Shown piece by piece: positions 34,611 through 46,783 of a stretch of DNA of 64,000 bases. This DNA comes from Cymbidium sinense (lineage: Eukaryota; Streptophyta; Magnoliopsida; Asparagales; Orchidaceae). The position numbers were made by a program, and so were the translations under genes. The stretch's first letter is position 1. The number at the start of each line of letters is the position of its first letter. The stretch spans positions 35,934,983 to 35,998,982 of the forward strand of contig CM038223.1 in NCBI GenBank assembly GCA_021442155.1, read 5' to 3'. The notes under the pieces are model-generated. The model was not told the DNA's origin, did not search any database, and saw only the letters and a list, made by a program, of their open reading frames with translations.

Positions 34611-35590
34611 TGCAACCAAATAAGCTAGTGCATTTTATTTGTTTTTATTGCTGATTTGCATTTTGGTTTGAAATCATGAGTTGTAACGTTTTTATATTTT
34701 TCCGCCATCTTGTTTGTTGAATCTTGCTCGTTTTTTTTTCTTCTAATTAGAATTTTTTGTCCACATCCTTTCGAGCATATTTGTGTCCTCTTAGGTGGTT
34801 TTTGATTGAAATGCAGTTTCATTTGCTTGATCGGCTTGCTTGACTTTCAAATTTTTCTTGAGCTTGAAGAAATTTCATTGACTCATATATCCAAAGAATT
34901 GAAAAGATCTTGTCTCGTGAATTATGCAATCGTGCAGTAGTATTTTATCTGTCTAATTAATAAATTTTTTTGTACATCCTATTAAAAAATGGCATTACCA
35001 TACATTCTCTACCACAAGCATCCACCTTTCATTTTTAATCTCCCAATATTCATTGTCGTTCTTTCAGAAGATATATAGAAACAATGATGGGAGAAGCACT
35101 ACCTTCAATGAGATTGGAATGCACCAAAATTCCAATTTGATGGAAGTGTATGCCCATGATGCGAGTAAGATCAACAAGCACTTGGAGATGGTGAATAACA
35201 AATGCAAGGACACAACAGCAAGGGGAAGAACCTATGCAAGTGAATTATTCGCTCATGATGACTCACTCTAGATAAGATGAATACAAGAAAGGATCACCCA
35301 TTCGAGAGAGAATGCTCAGTGATTCATCTCATATGAGAAGACTCACCATTAGTTGGGAGAGTACGAAGAAAGGGCAACCAAGTTAGTAGATCCGTATTCA
35401 GCACTCATACCACTCACATGAACACAAGCTCACATAAGCGTGACTACCGTCTAATGAAACATTAGGCAATATCTCATCATTAACAATTATACTCAAAGAA
35501 CTCGCTACTTACATGCTACACTCGTCTTTTACAGGCAAGTTTTTCTCCGTTATGTAACTGACTAAGTTAATGTATATTTTTCTTGTGTAA
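34611..35590. other. Unassigned DNA with one 72-codon frame
   Basis: The frame at 35053-35271 (MSFFQKIYRNNDGRS...) is polar and unlike any family I know. The sequence from 35280 to 35590 is balanced in composition and rich in ACTCA/CTCAC words, as in LTR or pararetroviral leader DNA, but no protein supports either. Confidence 0.35.
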
Positions 35591-35604
35591 CTATCTCTCG
35601 ATCC

Positions 35605-35612
35605 TATAAAAG
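35605..35612 (+). promoter_or_regulatory. TATA-box-like element TATAAAAG
   Basis: TATAAAAGAGG is the best TATA-type motif seen in the non-repeat part. It is followed about 85-95 bp later by AGAGTGAAGGGAGAG and a stretch ending GGGTTCAACA near 35860. It may drive the coding-like blocks downstream or be an LTR promoter. No expression evidence. Confidence 0.35.
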
Positions 35613-36436
35613 AGGAATTTCAAAATGACAGACTTTTTGGCTTTTTCTAGACATATAGCACTTTCTAATTTCTCTTAGAGTGAAGGGAGAGATCTTTGTA
35701 ACTCAGTTTTGAATTAGTGATGGATTTTTCTCACACTCACTCTTCTTTTTCTTCAGTTTCACTATTTTACTACTATTCTACATGATTTAGCTTCTTCCCT
35801 CAGATGCCTAATGCCTAACTGGTTCTGCTTTATTTTACGGATAAATTTGGGTTCAACAAAAAGGTTACGCCTTCTCAATCAGAGTCTATTGATTTGTATC
35901 CTTTTTGCTTGCCTGAGTGGAGGCATTACTCTGATTATTCCAAATTTAACAGAATACACACTGAAATGAGTTAAAATTTGAGAAGTTGCAGGCTTCTTAA
36001 GAGTCCTATGAATTCTTAGGAGATAAATGGAGAATTTAAACATTTCAAAAAAGTTTATTCAATACATTAATTCTAACAATTTCATGTTCCTCGAAGCCGG
36101 CTGTGGACTGATTGAGAGCCAAGAATAGTGTGTATTTTCGATCAATTCAACTAAAAACTCTTCTATATTAATTCCTGGCTTCTAATATGTTTTTGTGGCA
36201 TTGCTATGCCTCTTGGACATACTTTTTTTACTACTTTTTTTACTGCTTTTGCTTTTTTAATTTTAATTTTGATACCCATTTGAATAGTGCTTTTGAAACT
36301 GTGTTTTATTCCATTTCAAAGCCATTTATTCCCTTTTCAAAAAAGTAAGACAAATACTTTTCGGAAATACTTTAGCCTTTTCAATCCCTAAAGCTTAGCC
36401 AAACGAAACCTTATTATTCATTTCTTTTTTCTACAG
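35613..36436 (+). other. Possible leader or intron, ending in a splice-acceptor-like site
   Basis: No long frame. The end TTTCTTTTTTCTACAG at 36421-36436 has the polypyrimidine tract and CAG of a 3' splice site, directly before the coding-like block. A short frame MFLEAGCGLIESQE-stop near 36084-36128 is too small to interpret. Confidence 0.35.
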
Positions 36437-36442
36437 AAAGCA

Positions 36443-36554
36443 CGATAATGAGCAGCAGATTCCCTTTCATATCCAGATCCCCTAGCAGTGCTCCCTCTCG
36501 ATAATGAGCAGCAGATTCCCTTTCATATCCAGATCCCCTAGCAGTGCTCCCTCT
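36443..36554 (+). repeat. 56-bp perfect tandem duplication
   Basis: 36443-36498 and 36499-36554 are identical, beginning CGATAATGAGCAGCAG and ending GCTCCCTCT. The unit contains an ATG and 16 to 17 codons. Perfect identity suggests a recent event. As 56 is not a multiple of 3, the two copies lie in different frames relative to downstream sequence. Confidence 0.97.
36448..36504 (+). CDS. Short upstream ORF created by the 56-bp duplication
   Basis: From the ATG in the first repeat copy, 18 codons read MSSRFPFISRSPSSAPSR and stop at TAA (36502-36504). The stop shares its last base with the ATG of the downstream frame (TAATG). The peptide repeats the first 17 residues of that frame. If transcribed, it would be an upstream ORF that could lower or couple initiation at the second ATG. 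Translation is inference. Confidence 0.45.
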   Translation: MSSRFPFISRSPSSAPSR

Positions 36555-36761
36555 CTTCTGTCATTTAAGGCCACTACATGGGCGTCTACCCCCGAGCTTT
36601 CCTCTCAATCAAGGGCTGCTCTTCCAGAACGAATTGCAGAGAACCGTGCTACACTCTTTACCAAGCAATTATATACTGACCGGAGTAGTTGGCAATTCAT
36701 AGGGCGAACGTCAAGTTCGTCACCCTGTAATGATCTCTATCAACATCAATTGTCATTTTAA
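36504..36761 (+). CDS. Candidate host-gene exon, transit-peptide-like N-terminus (85 codons)
   Basis: The frame starts MSSRFPFISRSPSSAPSLLS and is Ser/Arg-rich with no acidic residue in the first 30, like a mitochondrial or plastid targeting peptide. It is followed by LPERIAENRATLFTKQLY and ends QHQLSF-stop. GC content is clearly higher than in surrounding DNA and no transposon motif is present. The last part may be intronic: CCT|GTAATG near 36723-36731 could be a splice donor, leaving an exon of about 70 codons. I do not recognise the family. It could be a live gene, a first-exon relic or a captured fragment. Confidence 0.45.
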   Translation: MSSRFPFISRSPSSAPSLLSFKATTWASTPELSSQSRAALPERIAENRATLFTKQLYTDRSSWQFIGRTSSSSPCNDLYQHQLSF

Positions 36762-36838
36762 AGTCCAGTTTGTGTGACCGATGGATGTAACCACTCCAGG
36801 GATCTGGCAACAACTATTTAACATAGGATCTCTTGCAG

Positions 36839-36943
36839 ATGCCTACATCGGTTGAATTCATATCAGCAAAGAACAAATCCAAGTATGAGGATGAGGATGA
36901 ATGCTGTGAAATCTGGAAATGTTTTGAGACTCACGTCGCCTGA
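36839..36943 (+). CDS. Candidate terminal exon (acidic, Cys-containing)
   Basis: Directly after TCTCTTGCAG (acceptor-like, ending 36838) a frame reads MPTSVEFISAKNKSKY, then EDEDECCEIWKCFETHVA and TGA. Its richness in charged residues and its GC level differ from nearby repeat DNA. With 36504-36728 as a preceding exon and a roughly 110-bp intron it would make a protein of about 110 residues. Without a splice it has only 34 codons, since an in-frame TAG lies at 36824. Function unknown. Confidence 0.35.
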   Translation: MPTSVEFISAKNKSKYEDEDECCEIWKCFETHVA

Positions 36944-38739
<1,796 letters not shown>

Positions 38740-39127
38740 AATTATGCAAAAATAAATATATAATTAATAAGATAAAGCATGAAAATAATTTAATGAAGTG
38801 TGAAATAAATTCAACACACTTTAAAAAGAAACGGATAAGGCTTACACTAATGTAACTTCTCAAATTATCCAAAAAGAATAATTTAGAAAATAATTGAAAA
38901 AATTATGCAAATAAAATATAAATAATATGAGTCTCGTGAATTTCTTGAAATACTTGAAATAAATAATTAGTAACTTCAACAAAAGATATATCATCAATAA
39001 AAATATAAATTAATAATGAAAATGATTAATATGGATAATTTATCGTGCAAAAAATTATTAATCTTTATTACACAAGGTTTGTTACCGTTAAATCAAATGG
39101 TGAGATACACAAGATGTATACTCAACA
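38740..39127 (-). mobile_element. Sirevirus-like 3' LTR (truncated), minus strand
   Basis: Aligns with 51730-52278: ATGCAAAAATAAATA.ATAATTAATA, GCATGAAAATAAT..AATGAAGTGTGAAATAAAT, CACACTTTAAAAAG, GAAATACTT.AAATAAATAATTAGTA and TTATTACACAAGG. On the minus strand it begins TGTTGAGTATACATC at 39127, immediately after a polypurine tract, so it is the 3' LTR of the element to its right. Confidence 0.8.
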
Positions 39128-39310
39128 ATCTCCCTTTCTTTAATGATTACAAATTGATGTTGGCATAAAAGATAAAATAATATTATAAAGGTTTTTCTCA
39201 TAATTAGTAAATGCATATGTGAGAAAATAAAATTACAACCAATATCATTTGTGAGATTCACAAACATCAATATTTCTCCCACTTTTGATATCATAAAAAA
39301 GTTAAAAATA
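39128..39310 (-). mobile_element. Polypurine tract and 3' untranslated region of Sirevirus-like element
   Basis: The minus strand reads ATGATATCAAAAGTGGGAGAAAT and later AAAGAAAGGGAGAT at 39141-39128 directly before the LTR start. Two GGGAGA blocks with TTGTAATCATTAAA between them are the usual Sirevirus arrangement, the last one priming plus-strand synthesis. Confidence 0.75.
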
Positions 39311-40281
39311 TAAATTGATTATATCAACAAAATTCTCCCTGATAATTAGGTATAAAAGTAAATTCTGAATGCGATGATAAAGAAAATTAAAAAATATAAC
39401 ATGCTTCATATTTTTCCCTATTTAATGTAAATCAATATGTATTTTCTATATGAAACTAACTTTGAATAAATATGTAAATGAAGGCAATTTGATATTCTAC
39501 ATCTTAGCCATTCAAAATAAACAATATTTTGAAAGTAATGACAACTTAAGACACTAACCAAAAGTATCCTATCATCAAATCAAATGTTAATTGAAAAATA
39601 AAGGCTAAAAATTGTAGACTTGCATGAACAATGAAGATGGATATTACAAGAGAATTTCTAATAATGCAAAATAATTCATAAAGCATAATTTTATATTTAT
39701 TCTAAACTAATGCAAACAATCTAATTTATGAATCATATTTAATTTTAATATATGCTAAGGCAAATTAATAATCATGAACTATATAAAGAAATAATGAGTT
39801 TTGAGCTATTGACCATAATACATATGTTGAATAAGCTTGATGAAATTAATAAATTACTAAAAATCATAATTTAGTAAAGGGAGGCATAAGAGATCAAATC
39901 ACAAATAAAATTATAAATATCAATTATGTAAAATACTTTATCTTTAAAACTAGAAACTAACCTATTTAAAGATTAAAAGATGTAAATAGGGCGAGCAACT
40001 AAATTTAGTCATCATAAAATTTAATGAATTTAAAATTGAACCTAAGACATTCATTGACAAAACACTATAAAACTCATAAAATAAGTCAAATAATATTTAA
40101 AATATAAATTTCATGTGATTTATAGAATTATTTTCAAATCATATTTTAAAACAACACATTCTTTAAAAGAAAGAAATCATGAAGTTTAAATAGATTAGTA
40201 AAAGATGAACATAACTAATATAAGCACCTAAATATATGTAAGGAAGGTATTAATGAATGATTCAAAATACTTTACATTATA
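39311..40281. other. AT-rich internal DNA where pol would be expected
   Basis: No protease, integrase, RT or RNase H motif is visible on either strand between the gag knuckle and the 3' end, so pol is missing. The content is very AT-rich and open-frame-poor. Confidence 0.55.
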
Positions 40282-41753
40282 TCATTCTTTCTTGTACACC
40301 TTTGTAATTAAATTTTGCTTTGGTATACCTAAATTAATGACTTGCTTCATTGGTCCATCATAAAAACAAACCTTCAACACAAACTTATTTCTTAAATTTT
40401 GGTATCCAAGCAAGCTTGGATACTCTAACATTAATATAATACCAATATTTAAATAAGTAGATGATGGGAAATGCAAACTAGTTCCCTTAGGAATCCAACT
40501 GTATCGAGATGAAGCATTTAATTTCATGAATCTCTTGAATGAACACATATATAAAACATGACCTTGCCTATAACAATAAGTACAAGTAACATTGGGCAAA
40601 GCATGCATATATAAATTATAGCATTTATGTTTAATTTTAAATCATGAACTGGCATGCTTGTGAGATGTACAAGTATTTAAAGTATGTGAATTACATAAAT
40701 ATTGCTTACAAGGCAAGGATAGATTTGAATGTAAAGCATGTGAGCATCTAAAACTTCAAGAAGATAAATATATATCATTTAATTTACTTTTAATATTAAT
40801 ATTTTGACATTTTAAACTTTAAAAATCTCAATATGTAAATCATGTTCAACTTTATTTCTAAACAATAACTCATTTTATAATACTTTATTTTCATCTTCTA
40901 TAAATTTTAAGTTTAGAAATAAACTCATCATGATCAATAGGATGTAGAAGTGCAAGATAAATCACAAAGAAATCATTTGCTTTCGTATTTAATGAAGATA
41001 CTTCATTTTCAAGAAAATAAATCATATCATGAGATTTTTGAGCATCTAATAAAAGTGACTCATTTTCTTTAATCAAAGAGTCAAGATTTATTTTAAAACT
41101 TCTAGACTTTCTTTTAGTGGAAATGTATTCCTTTTAAAATTTATTATAAACATCTACCAATTCATCAAAGATACTACATAACTCTTCATAGAATAAATTG
41201 TTTATCTAAGGGTCATCCATAGAATTAGATTCAGATTGAAAGCTTTGGGTGGATAACGTGAGAGAGGTGGTTGGAAGCTATTTTTCTTCTATTTTTGTAA
41301 GCACAATAAGACCTTTTTTAAAATCTTCTTTTTTCCATTCTTATTTCTCTTCTCACTCCATGTACTTGGAGTTTTAATTTTATTTTTGTGGTATTCTCAA
41401 TAAGAATTTTTTTTTTATAAAGACTCTTTATCACTTGTCTTACAACTACAACTATATAACAAAGTGAGAGCATCAAGTATATCTTTTTCAAATTTAAAAG
41501 ATAGTATATAATAAAACAAATCAGGAAGAGATATCTTATAAAAATATGAAATTATATTTTTATTTAAGAGAATCAAATCACCTTCATTAATAGAAGATAA
41601 GCTACCATTTAAATAAATATACCACATTCTGAAATTAATACTTCATAATAATCATAAGCATCTAACTTTCCATACATCAAAATTGATTTTATCAAATATA
41701 GGTGCATAATAAATTTTATTATCAAACGAGCAAGAAACCATTTGGAGTACCAT
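40282..41753 (-). pseudogene. gag: Sirevirus-like gag (decayed), unit 1
   Basis: On the minus strand the ATG at 41753 begins MVLQMVSCSFDNK and then APIFDKINFDVWKVR, the gag N-terminus (P-x-F-x-x-x-N-F-x-x-W-K). A helix-rich C-terminal part follows with LCSIFDELVDVYNKF and SLIKENESLLLDAQKSHDMI (about 41020-41190). It ends with the zinc knuckle CTYCYRQGHVLYMC (CX2CX4HX4C intact) and RYSWIPKGTS, the W-x-P-K-G motif (40282-40608). Frames are broken several times. Gag would package the RNA. Confidence 0.8.
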
Positions 41754-41782
41754 CAAAAATGTTAAACCACTAAATGAGCCAA

Positions 41783-41795
41783 GATGTTGATGCCA
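41783..41795 (-). other. Degenerate primer binding site
   Basis: The minus strand reads TGGCATCAACATC, preceded by AATAAT, at the position where Sireviruses have ATTGGTATCAGAGC between the 5' LTR and gag. Confidence 0.55.
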
Positions 41796-41804
41796 ATTAT
41801 TAAG

Positions 41805-42480
41805 AGGTTATGGCACCTAAGAGGGAGGGGGTGAATTAAGTATTTAAAATATTTTCTAATTAAAACATAATTTTTAAAATTTATAAAAAGGTTAGTTACA
41901 AAATATATAAGAATTTTTATAATGAAAGACCGAAGCAATAACCAAACTAAATGTAGAAAAGTAAAATAGGAGCCATTGAAATTGTTTATGTGGTTCGGCC
42001 AAAACTCAAAAGTTGGCTTACATTCACACCTAGTCATCCTAAATAGAAATTCACTAATCAAGTCAAGATTACAATAAATCTCCCATAGGTTTCTATACCA
42101 GGGAAGTACAACCCCAACAATATACTATCTTACACTGAACAAGTTAACCTAAATATTGTACTTTCCTACACTGGCAAGTACAACCCAAACATAATACTTT
42201 TTTACACCACGTAAGAACAAACACTATACTTTCCTATGCTAGAAAAGTACAGCCCCAACATGTACATTCTTACACTGGGCAAGTACAACCCAATAATAAG
42301 TTTAAAAGAACAAGAAAAAGAAGCTACAATTTGAAATATCTAACTCTCAAATTTTAACATAATTATACACTCAATCTCACTAAATAATATTAAGGAAAAT
42401 AAGATTGAAGAGCTCAAACTTATATTTATATCATATAAGAATAAATGAACTTGAAAATTTTCGAACACAATGTGCAAAAG
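41805..42480 (-). mobile_element. Sirevirus-like 5' LTR, 3' part (minus)
   Basis: Plus-strand GGCACCTAAGAGGGAGGGGG at 41812 is the inverse of the conserved LTR end CACCCCC..CTCTTAGGTGCC. It is followed by TATGTGGTTCGGCCAAAAC, AGGAAGTACAACCCCAAC and further tandem-like CAAGTACAACCC motifs up to 42290. The same block occurs at 54001-54741, 58530-59328 and 59765-60060. The LTR start was not found, so it is truncated near 42480. Confidence 0.75.
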
Positions 42481-44390
42481 TGTGCAAAAGTGAAATATGA
42501 AGGTTTAAAGCAATTGCACAAAATGAAAGATGATTGTATTGAAAATAAAATTTAACAAACTAAAGTACTTGAAAGCCTTATGAAAGTTGTTGACATCACT
42601 TTTGGAGTGAGGATTCAATCTTCCCACCATAGGTCTTGGGGTCTTCTAAACACTAAGAGCTCCTTAGGCTTAAGGCACTTTTAGTGACTAAGTGAACACT
42701 TAACCTAAGCTTAGAGACAAAGAAGGGTTAATCATAAGATTAGGCTATGCTTTAGGACTTTGGGAAACTCACCTACCTTATAACCTAACCAATCTATGAA
42801 TATCCCCTTAGCCTAAACAAAACCTCAAATTCAATTTGTCCAAACTCAATCCAATCTCAACTCATACTCAAATCCAAACCAAAATCAAATTAATTCAATC
42901 AAACCAAACTTAAGCCCATAATTTAACTCCATGGACTTAACAAACTACCCTTCAATCCAAATCAAATTCAATTGATTTTCTCATAAATCAATTCAATCCT
43001 CCAACCAAATCCAAATCCTCAAGTCAAATCCAAACTCTGAATCAAACCCAAACCTAAGCCCATGAATTAATCATATGGACTTAATCAAATCCACTTCAAT
43101 CTAAATTCTAAGCTTGATTGATTTTCTCATGAATAAATTCAATCTTCCAATCACCATTCCAAACCAAAACCTATAATCTACAATTAATCCATGCCATACC
43201 AAAACTAATTCGATCCAACCAACTTAACCCATATTACCCAAAGTACCCAAATGAGCTAAAATCCATTTGAACTCAAATAAATTACAATCAAAACCTCAAA
43301 TCAATTCCAAATCATATATTAAACTCAACTAAACTCAACTCAACTCAAAATTAAGCCAATTTAACCCATTTAGGCTCACTTGACCCAAAGTGGCCTAAAT
43401 GACCTATGTGAGCCAAACTTCAATCCAACCCAAATTAGATTGAATCAAACCATCCAAAACCTCCTATGATGATTGTTGATCATCCTTGATGGATTAATTT
43501 CCCTCAATTAGGTCAAGGAAAGTCAACTTTGTCATTTGACCAAGTCAACCCACATAACCTACATAAAGCAAACTAGCCAAACTTCACCCTAAACTAAATT
43601 AATTAAAACCAATGATTCACATCAACCTAATATCAATCCTTAAACATGACTTAACCATCAATTGAGCCAAACCTAACCCAATTGGCCTTTTGACCCAAGT
43701 TGACCCAATTTGACCTAAAAGACCAAATTAGGTCAAATTAAGATCTAACCCAAATTGATTGCAAATAATTACTTAAGTTCATTCCAAATTGATCATTGAA
43801 CATGATTGAACCATTGATTGAACCATTGATTGAACCCAATTTGACCATTTGAACTCAATTGACCTATTTAGCCCAAATTGACCTAAAATATCAATTTGGC
43901 CTAAATCAAAACCAAATCCAAATTAATTGAAATCAAAACCTACAATCATCTTCAATTGATCAATTGAACATGAACCAATGTCTAACCCAAGCAAATTTGG
44001 CCAATTTGGTCAAATTGGTCAACTTGACCACTTGACCCATTTGAACTCAAATGAACCAAACCAATTGCACCAAAAAAACTCCAAATACTAATTTGAACTT
44101 GACTCAACCCTTAGTTTGATCCAATTTGACCAATTGGTCGACTTGACCCAACCTAGCCCAATTTGACCTACATGGGTCAAATTGGGCCAAACCCACTCAA
44201 ACCTTGACCAAATCTAATGAAATTTGGCTTGACCCTTTCTTGGATCACCTTGGGACATCCCAAAACCTACCCAACCCAATTGGGACCCAATTTGACCTAT
44301 TACCCATTGGATAAAACACTCCACATAGAACTAAACCCACTTTTTGGTGGTCAACTCCCCACATTTTGCATTTGGTAGCTACCCAAGACC
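42481..44390 (+). repeat. C/A-skewed repeat dense in TTGACC/GGTCAA words
   Basis: From about 42780 the plus strand is almost free of G except in GGTCAA/TTGACC contexts and consists of AACCCAAAT, CCAATTTGACC and CAAATTGACC variants. About 20 TTGAC cores fall in 43380-44300. There is no conserved frame. A weaker copy is at 57050-57830 and an inverted one at 31560-33250. It is probably a degenerate tandem inside a retrotransposon. Confidence 0.7.
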
Positions 44391-45260
44391 TAAATTGGAA
44401 CCCTACCTATGTGGCTAATCTAGCCCATGGTGGCTAGGTCGAAACCACCACCCCTTATTAATAGACCCAAGATGAGGGAGACCACCTCGAGCCACCAACC
44501 AAAGCCCTTGGCTAACCAAATCGGCACCTCGCCTGGGTCCAGTCCCTCTAGCCAATGCCATGGTCAACCAAACATGGTGGAGCTCATCTCCACCTTTCGA
44601 TCCAAGGGAAGAGGAGTATACCCCCCAACCCAATTTGATTCAAACAACACACTTGAATGCTCAGTGAGCCCTAGGACCTAGAGACGAATTCCCCATATCA
44701 ATTCCCAAGCTCCCCAAGTGTTCCCGTCGCCAAAAAATACCAACCTGAGCCGAATAGAGCACTCCCTCCATCCAACCTTCCCAAAAACTCAACCACACTT
44801 CAATTAACTCTTCCCACCCATTCACCAAGCTCCGGTGAGCTAAAATGAATCATCCATCGAACTCCCCGACCACCATAAGTACCTTTTAAGCTAACTCCGG
44901 TGAGGATTGCAGTGGTGTTTGGTCCACAAAGCAATCGATGGGGAGGCATCGCACCATCTTCTCAATACATTCCATGTAATCCAGGTGAAGCTACCTCAGT
45001 CAGTTAGCTGCCGGTCTAAAGCTCCAACAAGGTAATTTTCTAGCAAACCAAGATTTTCCAAAATTTTTTGGACCTTTTTGAAGAAAATTTAATGTCATGT
45101 GAAATCCATCGTTAGATCCCCTAAGATCACTCTGTTGAAGGTGTGGGATCGATTATGGCATCTCATGATCTCTGTTGAACTCGATTCGAGTGAGGGAAGG
45201 TGGACGGTGTCCATCTTCTATCATGCGGGGGACGGTAGATCACGCTTCGCCCATTCTATG
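44391..45260 (+). repeat. GC-richer repeat block (copy 1)
   Basis: Balanced-GC sequence follows the C/A-skewed repeat. The part AACTCCGGTGAG..CAGTGG..TTGG-CCACA..GGGGAGGCATC..CATC-TCTCAAT..TGAAG..TTAGC..AGG resembles 58130-58290. Two opposing frames (44415-44633 minus, 44427-44681 plus) exist only because stops are rare at this GC level. Neither has a recognisable motif. Confidence 0.6.
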
Positions 45261-46783
45261 TGATCGAAACAAACGGTCATGATTAATTCATTAGATTAAT
45301 ATGATTTTATCCTATAGAAACCACGGGATGAAACCGCATATGCTGCCACCACGTATGCGCCATGTCAGATGGGTTTAAGTAACTAATCCCATGGTGCCAT
45401 GTGGAAAGCACGCCATGTTAGCAATCCACATGGCGCAGATGGAATTAGACTTAATTGATGGGTTTTAATCACTGAAACTTTGAAAAGTCATAACTAATTG
45501 TAGAGAAATCTAAAAAGTACAAACAAATACTCATTTTAAAGATAATTTAGAGGATAATTAATTAAATATAAATCCAATTAATTTTGAAAAGTAATTAAGG
45601 CTCATTTAAAGTTTAAGTGTAAACTTAATTAGCTTAATTAAGCACTAATTACTTGGGAATTTAATGCCAAACTTGAAGAATAAATTTCATGGGATGACCT
45701 TTGCCTCCCATGATTTTCTTTGAATTTATAATTTAGGTAATTAGGGAAATTTACCATTCAATCTTTAATTACTTTCTGAATTAATTTAATTGATTAGTTA
45801 ACCTCCCAAATAATAAAAACTAATTAACTTAAGCTCATTAATTACTAATTAATAGTGAATGGATGAGGGAGAGTGATTGGACCTCTCTCTTAATTACTTT
45901 CCTAAGTTCATCTCATTAAGGAGGAAATAAATTTAGGATTTAATTAAAAGGATTAATTAATCAAATTAATCAAATTAAAATCATAATCACTTTAGAAAAT
46001 CAATAATCAAATTAAGGGTTTCTCTTTATGTGTTTAATAGCATAAAGACCCCTTAAGAAATTATGATTAGCCCATAAGTGTGGGAAAATCATAAAAGTAC
46101 ATAATTAGATTCATTGATTTAATTAATCCTTAATTATGAGCCAATTGCATTAGGTGCTTAGGAGCATTACAATTTTATTTCCTCACATGTTCATATCATT
46201 TGTGGCTCATAATTAAATGATTAATCAAATTAAAGAAGCATAAGTGTGGGAAAATTAAATGGATTGTTTGATGATTCAAGTTAATTAAATTATAAAAGTT
46301 ACTTAATTATCTTTTCTTAAACAAATTTAGACTACCAACATGGGAATGGGATAAAAATAGCAAATAATTTTACTCTTTAAATCAAATCTTAGTCCAAAAA
46401 TTAAATTAATAAGAAGCTTTGGTTTCTTTTAAATAGTTTTATTTGATGTGATTGTCCTTAGGAATTAATTTAGTTGAATGAATCATATGTTTATATTTAG
46501 TTATTCCTTTCCAATCACTTTAAATATTATATGTCATGTGATTTCATGCATTCATCTTTTCAAATCTAAATGAATCAAATGGTATTTATTTATGTAAGCT
46601 TGTATGTTTTGACTTAATTTTATTATATGTGTGGCTATTATCATTAATAAATTCAAATCTATTTTTCAAACTTCATAAATTGCTGATAATATGTGGAGTG
46701 ATGATAGTTATGAATATACATAAGATTTGAATGTGTTGATAGCTTGAGTATATGAATGTGAAGCTTTCTTTCTTGAATTCATA
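45261..46783. other. AT-rich repeat DNA, no gene seen
   Basis: Begins with a CACGCCATGTTAGCAATCCACATGGCGC region that loosely resembles 62030-62110, with ATGG/CCAT palindromic words, then long ATTAATTAA-rich DNA. No coding frame. Confidence 0.45.

Noticed and set aside
35280..35900. Endogenous pararetrovirus promoter
   Set aside because: The TATA context fits loosely, but no coat, movement or polymerase motif is present nearby, so the claim is not supported.
44415..44681. Two opposing frames of 72 and 84 codons in the GC-richer block
   Set aside because: They overlap on opposite strands, have no recognisable domain, and the related copy at 57830-58330 does not preserve either frame.
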